This document shows positions 46,350 to 54,235 of a stretch of 64,000 nucleotides of DNA, in pieces. Position 1 is the first letter of the stretch; each line of letters begins with the position of its first letter. Source of the stretch: Candidatus Protochlamydia naegleriophila (GTDB taxonomy: Bacteria > Chlamydiota > Chlamydiia > Chlamydiales > Parachlamydiaceae); contig NZ_LN879502.1 in assembly GCF_001499655.1 (NCBI RefSeq), positions 248,001-312,000 of the forward strand, in the 5' to 3' direction. A program made the position numbers and the translations under genes. The notes under the pieces were generated by a model, which did not search any database, was not told the DNA's origin, and worked only from the letters and a program-made list of their open reading frames with translations.

Positions 46350-47501
46350 ATGAAAGCGGTCCATTTAGCCAATACTGATTTTGAATTCGAGCTTGCCAAT
46401 CTGCATAATCAGCCTTTAGCTCGGCAATGGAGCCGTAACGCCCTTTGCATGCAACTTCAATTTTTGCCTCTTTTATATGCGGCTCAAGGAGATCTCGTGG
46501 CTGTCGCAGCTTTTCCGTCGCAGCTCTTTTTAGATGCCCTGCAAAACGTAAGCTGGAGAAAAGGGGTTGAGCTACCCTCTCTTGCTCATCTAGACGGTAT
46601 GGAGCCTTTTAGAGGGCACAATTGTCTTTCCTGGGGCTCTTCTCAGCAAGTACAGAGATGGGCTAAAGAAAGAGAAATGATCTATTATGCCCCTACCGAT
46701 TGGCAAATGATCAAAGAGATTAACAGTAAATCTTTTAGCTTCCGCTATACCTCATTAGAAGACGCCGCTTTGATTACCAGCGCTCAAGAGTTAAGTGCTT
46801 GGCTTAAGCAAGTGCCTGGATCAAAGGTTTTAAAAACGTGCTTTGGATTATCTGGAAAAGGTAACCGAGTCGTCCATCAAGAGGCCCCATTGCAAGGCTT
46901 ACTGAATTTTTGCGAGAAAGAATGGAACGAGGGACGCCCAGTCGTGGCTGAGCCTTGGCTGGACCGCTGCTTTGACTTTAGCACACAATGGATGATCCAC
47001 CCCGACGGCCAATGTCGCCTGCTTGGATCGACCGTTTTCGAAACAGATCCACATGGTGCCTATCTTGGCACTCTTGTGGGGCCAGACAATCTACTCTTTG
47101 GGCCACTTTTGTGCCATTTAAATGCGCATTTGAAGGCCGCTCAAGAAGCCTTGAAAGACCTCTTTGAGAAGGGTTTTTTCGGTCATGTGGGGATCGATGC
47201 CTTGCTTTACCGCTGCCCAAAAAGCCTGCAAATCAAACTGTACCCAATTGTCGAAATCAATGCTCGGCAAACCATGTCTTTAGTTGCACTGCGCCTCCAA
47301 CAACGCTGGTTTCCAGACCAAGTGATTCGTCTGGCATTTGCACCGAGCGAAGACCCTCGGCCGGCCTTGCTTCCCTTAGAAGTCTATACCAAAGACAGTC
47401 AAAATCCCATTCGCACCTTCAAACGCAAACTCGTCTTATCCGAATATGAAGCAGGCCTTATTCAGACCTTCGCTGATGAAAAGCTAAATGATTTCATTTG
47501 A
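46350..47501 (+). CDS. ATP-grasp domain protein
   Basis: A 383-residue protein from the ATG at 46350; a TTG at 46323 with AAGGG upstream would add nine residues, and neither start is certain. The C-terminal two thirds show ATP-grasp features: KVLKTCFGLSGKGNRVV (Lys and glycine-rich loop), RPVVAEPWLDRCFDFSTQW, and the metal-binding GHVGIDALLYR with PIVEINARQTMS. Enzymes of this fold join a carboxylate to an amine or thiol with ATP. There is no neighbour that names the substrate. The N-terminal domain (FELANLHNQPLAR) is unknown. Confidence 0.72.
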   Translation: MKAVHLANTDFEFELANLHNQPLARQWSRNALCMQLQFLPLLYAAQGDLVAVAAFPSQLFLDALQNVSWRKGVELPSLAHLDGMEPFRGHNCLSWGSSQQVQRWAKEREMIYYAPTDWQMIKEINSKSFSFRYTSLEDAALITSAQELSAWLKQVPGSKVLKTCFGLSGKGNRVVHQEAPLQGLLNFCEKEWNEGRPVVAEPWLDRCFDFSTQWMIHPDGQCRLLGSTVFETDPHGAYLGTLVGPDNLLFGPLLCHLNAHLKAAQEALKDLFEKGFFGHVGIDALLYRCPKSLQIKLYPIVEINARQTMSLVALRLQQRWFPDQVIRLAFAPSEDPRPALLPLEVYTKDSQNPIRTFKRKLVLSEYEAGLIQTFADEKLNDFI

Positions 47502-47723
47502 TTGTAATCAATCTTTTGCTGAATAAGCGGGCTGTTTGTAATCGCTTTAGATTTTTATTTTTGTTTTTCCTGTAAAAAATGTAGCAAAACAGTTACACCT
47601 TATTTGAAAATAAATAAATAGTATTTGTTGATTGCGTATAACGCGCAACTCATGTTAGTTTTTTTCTCTCCAAGTGGTAGACAAGTAAGTAAAACTTAAA
47701 TGCTAGACGAGCGGGTAGTGGGA

Positions 47724-49130
47724 ATGAGCGTATTGAAAATTACAGGCGGGACGCCTCTAAATGGGCATGTGAAGGCAGCTGGTGCCAAAAATGCGATGAC
47801 TAAATTACTGGTGGCTTCTCTTTTATCAGACAAGCGCTGTACATTTTACAACGTTCCCAATATTGGAGATGTCGAAGTAACTGTTTCACTTTGCGAAGAA
47901 ATTGGAATGGAAGTGAAGTGGGATCGGCAAGCAGGGACGATGGAAGTCATTACGAAAGAGCTGAAGACATCCTACGTGCCTCAACGCTTTTCCGGATCCA
48001 ATCGCATTCCGATTTTGATGATTGGAGCACTACTTGGACGCACAGACCAAGATATTATCGTTCCTACGGCTGGTGGATGTCCAATCGGTCAACGTCCGGT
48101 AGATTTTCATATTCAGGCTTTAGAGCAGCTTGGGGCAGTCATCGAATATCGCGGCATGAAAAGGGAAGGGGCCTATTTTGCGCACGCGCATAATGGGTTA
48201 AAGGGAACTGTTATTACGCTTCCTTATCCTTCTGTCGGGGCCACAGAGAATACAATTTTGGCGGGTGTGACGGCGCGCGGCATGACCATCATTAAAAATG
48301 CTGCGATTGAGCCAGAAATTGTTGAATTGATTCTATTTTTGCAAAAGCTTGGCGCGATTATTACGATTGATGTCGACCGTACGATCCGCATTCAAGGGAC
48401 GCGCCGGTTTTATGAAGTTGAGCATACAGTCATTCCAGATCGCATTGAAGCAGCTTCTTGGGGCATGGCGGCCATTAGCTCGAAAGGGCGGGTCTTTGTC
48501 GAAGGGGCTCAGCATCTTAACATGATCACGTTTTTAAACAAATTGCGTGAAGTGGGAGGTGGGTTTGACATTCGCAGCAACGGGATCGAATTTTTCTATG
48601 ACGGCCCATTGCAAGGCGGGCTCCATTTGGAAACAGATGTTCATCCTGGTTTCATGACCGATTGGCAGCAGCCTTTCGTCGTCTTATTGACTCAAGCGAC
48701 GGGTACTTCTGTCGTTCACGAGACTGTTTATGAAAACCGTTTTGGTTACACAGATACGTTAAGAGAGATGGGAGCCGATGTGACGCTGTTCAGGCAGTGT
48801 CTTGGAGGTAAGCAATGCCGCTTTGCTTCGCAAAGTTTTTGCCATAGCGTCATTGTAAAAGGGGCGACTCCATTAGTTGGAAAAGAGATTTGCATTCCTG
48901 ACTTAAGAGCCGGTTTTGCCTACATCATGGCGGCTTTAATCGCCTCAGATACGAGCACCATTTCAGGCCTTCCTTTTATTGAGCGGGGCTATGAAAACTT
49001 TGTGGGCAAATTGGGCAATTTGGGTGCAGACGTTATGCTGGTTGAAGAAGAGAAAAATGTTCGCACTGAAAGAGTGCCAGTAAAGTCTTCTCTTCATTTG
49101 CTGTCGCCTGTTTTGAGCCAATCTGAATAA
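47724..49130 (+). CDS. murA: UDP-N-acetylglucosamine 1-carboxyvinyltransferase
   Basis: A 468-residue MurA for the first committed step of peptidoglycan synthesis. The ATG at 47724 (MSVLKITGG) fits the family start; an ATG at 47700 is in frame but has a poor ribosome-binding site. K22-N23 (GAKNAM) and the catalytic loop GGC119PIGQRPVDFH are present. The catalytic residue is the usual Cys, whereas C. trachomatis MurA carries Asp and resists fosfomycin. The protein is about 45 residues longer than E. coli MurA, partly through a C-terminal tail. argS lies nearby, as in Chlamydia. Confidence 0.95.
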   Translation: MSVLKITGGTPLNGHVKAAGAKNAMTKLLVASLLSDKRCTFYNVPNIGDVEVTVSLCEEIGMEVKWDRQAGTMEVITKELKTSYVPQRFSGSNRIPILMIGALLGRTDQDIIVPTAGGCPIGQRPVDFHIQALEQLGAVIEYRGMKREGAYFAHAHNGLKGTVITLPYPSVGATENTILAGVTARGMTIIKNAAIEPEIVELILFLQKLGAIITIDVDRTIRIQGTRRFYEVEHTVIPDRIEAASWGMAAISSKGRVFVEGAQHLNMITFLNKLREVGGGFDIRSNGIEFFYDGPLQGGLHLETDVHPGFMTDWQQPFVVLLTQATGTSVVHETVYENRFGYTDTLREMGADVTLFRQCLGGKQCRFASQSFCHSVIVKGATPLVGKEICIPDLRAGFAYIMAALIASDTSTISGLPFIERGYENFVGKLGNLGADVMLVEEEKNVRTERVPVKSSLHLLSPVLSQSE

Positions 49131-49145
49131 GCACTATCCATTCTT

Positions 49146-49200
49146 TTATACACAGAACACTACAGTGTTTTGTGTATAAAACTTCTCTTTTTATTTATTA
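49146..49200 (+). terminator. Terminator after murA
   Basis: TTATACACAGAACACT (49146-49161) pairs with AGTGTTTTGTGTATAA with one mismatch and a two-base loop. CTTCTCTTTTTATTTATT follows. Confidence 0.75.
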
Positions 49201-49306
49201 ATTATCTCTAAAGACTTAGAATTAGACCCATTCTTTTATAGATTTAAATCGCATTCATAATTTTGAACAGTTTTGGAATCTTAGCAGGCAGCGTAGTTTA
49301 ACTTTT

Positions 49307-50296
49307 ATGTTTCATTCATCTCCTCTTTCTTCTCCAGCTCCTTGGCGTCTCCTGCTGAGGAAAAATTTTAATCGGGTGGAGGCTTTAGCCGACTATCTTG
49401 AGCTGACAGACGATCAGCGTCAGCAGTTGCTGGTAAAACCAGGTTTTCCGATTAATGTTCCTTTGCGTCTGGCTCAAAAGATGGCAAAAGGGTCACTCGA
49501 AGATCCGTTGGTAAAGCAATTTTTGCCAACGAAGCAGGAAACGGATAACCATCCGCTTTTTGTTGTCGATCCAGTTGGTGATGAGCTTTGTCGCAAGGCT
49601 CCTAAGCTTTTACATAAATATCATGGAAGAGTCTTGCTTGTTTGTACGAGCGCTTGTGCCATGCATTGCCGCTATTGCTTTAGACAAAACTTCTCCTACG
49701 AGGTGGAAGATAAATCTTTTTTAGAAGAGTTGAAAACGATTAGAGAAGACAGCTCGATCCATGAAGTCATTTTGAGTGGGGGTGATCCGCTGTCGCTTTC
49801 CAACGAACTTTTAGAAGAACTGCTAGTTCAATTAGATGGCATTGCCCATGTTAAGCGCATTCGCTTTCACACCAGGTTTCCAATAGGGATACCGGAGCGG
49901 ATCGATGATCGTTTGTTGAGCCTTCTCGAGGCTTGTTCGAAGCAGCTGTATATTGTCATCCATTGCAACCATCCAAGAGAATTGGATGAAGAGATTTTTG
50001 GGCGTTTGAAGGCGTTGCAAAAGCTTGGCTGTGTTTTGCTGAACCAGGCAGTTTTGCTCAAAGGGGTCAATGATGATGTAGCCGTCTTGGAAGAGCTTTG
50101 CGAAGCATTATCGAATCGAGGGATCTTGCCTTACTATCTTCACCAGCTAGATCGGGTACAAGGGACAGCTCATTTTGAGGTGGAAGAAGAAAAGGGGCTA
50201 GCACTTATAAAGGAATTGGCTAAAAGATTATCCGGATATGCCATTCCTCGCTACGTTAGAGAGATTTCAGGGGAGCCCCACAAAACGCCCCTATAA
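49307..50296 (+). CDS. epmB: Radical SAM lysine 2,3-aminomutase-like protein (EpmB/KamA family)
   Basis: A 329-residue radical SAM enzyme. The iron-sulphur motif is in CTSACAMHCRYCFRQNF (C-x3-C-x2-C, about 117-133), followed by LSGGDPLSLSN and RIRFHTRFPIGIPERI. The length and the N-terminal segment (FNRVEALADYLELTDDQ) match EpmB, which converts lysine to beta-lysine for modification of elongation factor P. The longer KamA enzymes carry extra C-terminal sequence that is absent here. Neither efp nor epmA is in this window, so the EpmB role is inferred from family shape. Confidence 0.82.
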   Translation: MFHSSPLSSPAPWRLLLRKNFNRVEALADYLELTDDQRQQLLVKPGFPINVPLRLAQKMAKGSLEDPLVKQFLPTKQETDNHPLFVVDPVGDELCRKAPKLLHKYHGRVLLVCTSACAMHCRYCFRQNFSYEVEDKSFLEELKTIREDSSIHEVILSGGDPLSLSNELLEELLVQLDGIAHVKRIRFHTRFPIGIPERIDDRLLSLLEACSKQLYIVIHCNHPRELDEEIFGRLKALQKLGCVLLNQAVLLKGVNDDVAVLEELCEALSNRGILPYYLHQLDRVQGTAHFEVEEEKGLALIKELAKRLSGYAIPRYVREISGEPHKTPL

Positions 50297-50328
50297 TTCG
50301 ATGAGTGGAGGGAATTAACTGGCGAGAC

Positions 50329-50405
50329 AATCGCTCTCCGAGCTCTCATTCCGCTCACTATGGGTAACGGAATAAAAAAATGAGAGCTCGGAGAGCGATT
50401 GATTG
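50329..50405 (+). repeat. Long inverted-repeat element, copy 2 (complete)
   Basis: Two perfect 22-base arms, 50329-50350 and 50379-50400, are separated by 28 bases. An inner arm pair (ATTCCG at 50348, CGGAAT at 50368) allows an alternative fold. The right arm ends in AGAGCGATT and is followed by GATTG, as in copy 1 at 26503-26548. It lies between the convergent epmB and argS genes. It may work as a bidirectional terminator, but the shared sequence in a second locus indicates a dispersed element. Confidence 0.75.
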
Positions 50406-50444
50406 GCACGCATCATTCACTCTCCAAAATAGGATGGCGCTGTC

Positions 50445-52196
50445 TTACATCTTATCGACGGTTGGCACACCTAAAATCGTCAAGCCTTGTTTGAGTACCT
50501 TGGCTGTTGCTTCGCATAATAGGAGGCGCTCATTTTGTTGAGGGCTTCCTTCGACGCGGCAATCGCGGAAAAAGGCATTGAATTTTTCGGACAATGTGTA
50601 GAGGTAGTCGGTTAGGCGGTTGGGGAGCAGGTCATTGGCCATCATGTTTAGGGTGTCGTTGAAGCGGAGTAAATGAAGTCCAAGCTCAATTTCAGATGGA
50701 TGTTCGAGCTGGATGCGAGTATTGCCCATAATAGAGAGAGGATCGATTTTTAGCCTCCTCTTAATTCCAGCAGTGCGCACGTAAGCATACATGAGAAAAG
50801 CGGCAGTATTGCCTTCAAAGCGCAGCATGCGGTCATAGCTGAATGTATAATCTCCAACGCGATTGCAAGATAGGTCGGCATATTTAATCGCGCCGATGCC
50901 AAGCGCACGTGCCAGCGGCTGTCTTTCAGAACTATCCATTTCAGGATTTCTTTCAGCCAGGATCTTTTCAGCATGAGCGACCGCCGCTTCGAGCAAATCA
51001 ATCAGCTTTTCTGTTTCTCCAGATCGTGTGCGAAATTTCTTTCCATCAGCTCCTAGAACCAGCCCAAAGGGAACATGGTCGACGCGTACTTTTTGGGGAT
51101 CTAAATAACCGGCTTTCTCAGCGGCTTTGAAGATCATTTGAAAATGAGTGCTTTGTCCAGAATCGGTCACGTAAATGAGGCGATCTCCCTTTTCTTGATG
51201 GATGCGATGGTAAATGGCTGCCATATCGGTTGTGTCGTAGTTATAGCCGCCATCTGATTTTTGAATCATTAGAGGCATGGTTTCGCCATCTCGGTTTTGA
51301 AAGCCTTCTACAAAAATGCATTTAGCTCCATTTGAAATCTCGACCAATCCCTTTTTTTCTAAATCTGCAACGGTTTCGGCTAAAAATGCATTGTAAAAGG
51401 ATTCACCGCGGTCAATCAGCTTCACATCGAGTAAATTGTAGATCTCTTGATAAGCCTTTTGTGAAATCTCGCATATGATCTGCCAAGCGTGCCTAGCTTG
51501 AAGCTGCCCTTGCTGCAGTGCGACAACCTCCAACTGAGAGCGCCTTTTAAAATCTGCATCCTCATCAAATTTTTTCTTTGAGGCACGATACCAATTGACA
51601 AGATGTGTCAAGTCTGTTCTTTGCTTTCCGGCTAAAACATCCGGAGCCTCTTCTTTCATATAAGCAATCAACATGCCGAATGCTGTACCCCAATCACCTA
51701 AGTGATTGAGCCTGACGACATCGTGTCCCAAAAATTCGAATAAACGGGCTAAACTGTCGCCAATGATTGTAGAACGGAGATGGCCTACATGCATTTCTTT
51801 AGCGACATTTGGCGATGAAAAGTCAATGATGATCCGCTGAGGTTGAGAAGGAACATCGATCCCTAAATGAGAATCACGAAGGAGAGTGTCGGCTCCGTTT
51901 GAGAGATAAGCTGGATCTAAAGTGACATTGATGAATCCGGGCCCTGCAATTTCAGTTTTAGCGACGATGCCGGAAGAGTCCAAGTGACTGACAATGCTTT
52001 CTGCAATTTGACGGGGCGGGTGCTTGAGGAGTTTAGACAGCTTCATGGCCGAGTTGTATTGATAGTGGCCAAATTTCTCTTGCGTACTGGGCGTGATTTC
52101 GGCTTGGAAAGAGGGATCTAATGTGCGAATGTCTGGAAATGCTTTCAAGGTCGCTTGTTGGAAAAGATCGATTAAAGTAGTTAAAAGGCTATGCAT
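50445..52196 (-). CDS. argS: Arginyl-tRNA synthetase
   Basis: A 583-residue class I synthetase. The HIGH-type motif is HVGH in SSPNVAKEMHVGHLRST (about 121-137). The KMSKS region is degenerate (GKKFRTRSGE), as is normal for ArgRS. The C-terminal anticodon-binding domain (YAYVRTAGIKRRLK to the end) and the N-terminal Add-1 domain are complete. A promoter with 17-base spacing lies at 52252-52280. argS and murA are neighbours in C. trachomatis (CT454, CT455); here epmB lies between them. Confidence 0.97.
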   Translation of the reverse strand: MHSLLTTLIDLFQQATLKAFPDIRTLDPSFQAEITPSTQEKFGHYQYNSAMKLSKLLKHPPRQIAESIVSHLDSSGIVAKTEIAGPGFINVTLDPAYLSNGADTLLRDSHLGIDVPSQPQRIIIDFSSPNVAKEMHVGHLRSTIIGDSLARLFEFLGHDVVRLNHLGDWGTAFGMLIAYMKEEAPDVLAGKQRTDLTHLVNWYRASKKKFDEDADFKRRSQLEVVALQQGQLQARHAWQIICEISQKAYQEIYNLLDVKLIDRGESFYNAFLAETVADLEKKGLVEISNGAKCIFVEGFQNRDGETMPLMIQKSDGGYNYDTTDMAAIYHRIHQEKGDRLIYVTDSGQSTHFQMIFKAAEKAGYLDPQKVRVDHVPFGLVLGADGKKFRTRSGETEKLIDLLEAAVAHAEKILAERNPEMDSSERQPLARALGIGAIKYADLSCNRVGDYTFSYDRMLRFEGNTAAFLMYAYVRTAGIKRRLKIDPLSIMGNTRIQLEHPSEIELGLHLLRFNDTLNMMANDLLPNRLTDYLYTLSEKFNAFFRDCRVEGSPQQNERLLLCEATAKVLKQGLTILGVPTVDKM

Positions 52197-52251
52197 AAAA
52201 AGAATGACTCAAATTAATGGAAGTTAAGAAAAGAAGATTTTAATTGCTTTA

Positions 52252-52280
52252 AGATTAACAGGGATGAAAGTAAAACTCAA
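52252..52280 (-). promoter_or_regulatory. Probable promoter of argS
   Basis: On the minus strand, TTGAGT (52275-52280), a 17-base spacer and TAATCT (52252-52257). It is about 55 bases before the argS start codon. Confidence 0.5.
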
Positions 52281-52375
52281 ATCATTGTTCGTTCCCAAAA
52301 TCTGAAGTTAATCTTAAATTTTTTTTACATTTTTTGCCACTTGCTGGCCGTTATTAAAGGTGTATCGCTTTGTTT

Positions 52376-53214
52376 TTACAAAAAATTGAGCCGAATTTGA
52401 AGATTGCGGATTTTGGTTATGCAGTGCAAGAATGCATTCTCGATTAAAGAGCGATCAAGGGGCATGTCGAAATTGGAAAAAATGCTGGTATTTTCTTTTA
52501 TGAGGTCTCGAATCCGCCCTTCTAAATCTTCCAGGGTTTCTTGCAGAAGATTTAAAGGGCAAGGACTTTGAGCTTCGATCGCATGTGTGAGAGGAGGATT
52601 CGAAGGGAAAGAGACGTGAAATGAGGGAGAAAGATTTTCAAAGTAAAGAGAGAATGAAGACTTCTGATGGGTTGGCTGAGTTGCTTGTTTTGAGGTTGGC
52701 TGTAAGATCGTTGAAATGGCCAACGCATTTTCTATGAGGATGTCGCGAAAAAATGGGGGCGAAAGTCTTATTTGTAAACAATCATTTTTTTTAATCAAGT
52801 CTTCAAAAGCCATTTCAAGAAATTCCTTATACTCGAGTTCTGCCGTATGCAATAAACCCCCTTGCTTTGAGAAAAGATTGGGATTGGCTTTGATGAGTAA
52901 GGCTAGTTTGCTCAGAGTTTGAGTGCAATAGTCTTGTTCGCTCTCTTCATCGAACGTTGCCTGAGCCGCAGAGTAGGGAACTTGTAGCCTTGTAGGACGT
53001 TTTTGCTTGCTTAAATGCGAGTTGATCGATTTTTCAACGCTTGCTGAATCGTTAGAAAAGGGAGATCTGTCTGGATCGGATATAATAATTGATCGTACTG
53101 GTTGAATAGGGATTCATCATCTGCGCCCTGATCATTAAAAACACTCATTTCACTTTGAGTTAAAATGACGGGTGAAAAAAAGTGCGGGAGGATGAATAGA
53201 CTATTATTATTCAT
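52376..53214 (-). pseudogene. Frameshifted gene related to the bZIP-like protein
   Basis: From the ATG at 53214 one frame codes for 67 residues (MNNNSLFILPHFFSPVIL and onward) and stops at 53011. A second frame is open from 53113 to the stop at 52376 and reads as convincing protein (SHLSKQKRPTRLQ, DEESEQDYCTQTLSKLALLI, NPNLFSKQ, then EYKEFLEMAFEDLIKK). A shift between 53113 and 53011 would join them into a protein of about 280 residues. The second frame holds two copies of a repeat of about 45 residues (ending LQIRLSP and LQIRLNFL). One copy of this repeat is also found at the C-terminus of the bZIP-like protein upstream. The gene is either decayed, frameshifted in translation, or carries a sequencing error. 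Confidence 0.55.
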
Positions 53215-53360
53215 TATTCGCTCTAGCCTCTTATGTAGTTGAGAGAGAAAATGATAAATGTTTTTTTTGATAACTGAAATGGTAATTGTTTGCCAGAAAT
53301 TGAATGGAAAAAGCGGCGGCCTATAAGATCTATAGGATGCCGCTTATCGTGGAGAAATGC

Positions 53361-54032
53361 TTACTGTTTTTTAAGAAGTTGCTCTTGCTCACTGATTTTT
53401 TCAAGGCTCATGAGCAGGGCTTTTTCAATAAAGTGAGCGTCTTCTTCCTTGGAATTTAAAAGATCAAGAAAAATAGAGGGGTGTTTTTCGACGGTCGCTT
53501 TTACCTTTTCGAGAAGGGCCTTGAATCGATCCAGCTTGGCCTTAACCTTTTCGCGACTCTTGCGGGCCGATATCCTGTTGAGCATTTTTCTTCGCTCCTT
53601 TTTATTCATATTCACATCATCCGAAATGTGCTCACTGGATTCTTCCACTCTGCTAGAAGAGTTAGAGGAGGCTTTCTTAGGTTTCTTGTTTTCTGGCATT
53701 GAATCTGTTTTAGTATCTGTCTGCACCTGGGCTATCGATGCTTTAAAAAAAGGGGACGCAAGAAAGGGATGCTCTTGATTGCTATTGAGAGATGGTAGAG
53801 GCTGGAAATCACCATGCAAAAAAGATTGTAGATTGGGTTGGGCAGATAAGAGCTGTGACTGAGCCAGAAATGTTTGATCATCCGGTAGATGATCGGGAGT
53901 GAAAGGCTCGTGCGAATTCTCTTCGAAGATTGATTCAAAACTTTCTTGAGCTTCAAACCACTTGGAATCGAGCTCAAAGTCAAACGAACTGCAAAACAAG
54001 TTCGTTGGGCTCATAGGGCTAAACTCATTCAT
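53361..54032 (-). CDS. Protein with a eukaryotic-type bZIP basic region
   Basis: A 223-residue protein; TAGGAAG lies just before the ATG. The N-terminal half is acidic and rich in Phe, Gln, Ser and Pro (ESFESIFEENSHEPFTPD), much like a transcription activation region. A Lys-rich NKKPKK (115-120) could be a nuclear localisation signal. Residues 144-165 form a bZIP-type basic region: KKERRKMLNRISARKSREK, with the diagnostic N152-x7-R160. A short heptad series follows (L167, F170, L174, V177, V181) until P185 ends it. The C-terminal repeat (about 181-221) is shared with the frameshifted neighbour. bZIP proteins bind DNA as dimers in eukaryotes. A host-nucleus-directed effector is inferred. Confidence 0.7.
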   Translation of the reverse strand: MNEFSPMSPTNLFCSSFDFELDSKWFEAQESFESIFEENSHEPFTPDHLPDDQTFLAQSQLLSAQPNLQSFLHGDFQPLPSLNSNQEHPFLASPFFKASIAQVQTDTKTDSMPENKKPKKASSNSSSRVEESSEHISDDVNMNKKERRKMLNRISARKSREKVKAKLDRFKALLEKVKATVEKHPSIFLDLLNSKEEDAHFIEKALLMSLEKISEQEQLLKKQ

Positions 54033-54235
54033 GATCTTCCTATTTGTTAATATTAAAGGTATTTTAAACTTTATTAGCTATGATTTGAGGCTTTGTAATA
54101 AACAGGCCTTTTTTAATCTTTTTGTCTAAATAGAATTTACGGTCAATGAATTATTTGTCTGTTTTTAGATTTCGTTTTCATTGAAAGTATTGAGATGTTA
54201 ATATCCTTTTCATTTTAGAGTAATTGGGGTAAGCA

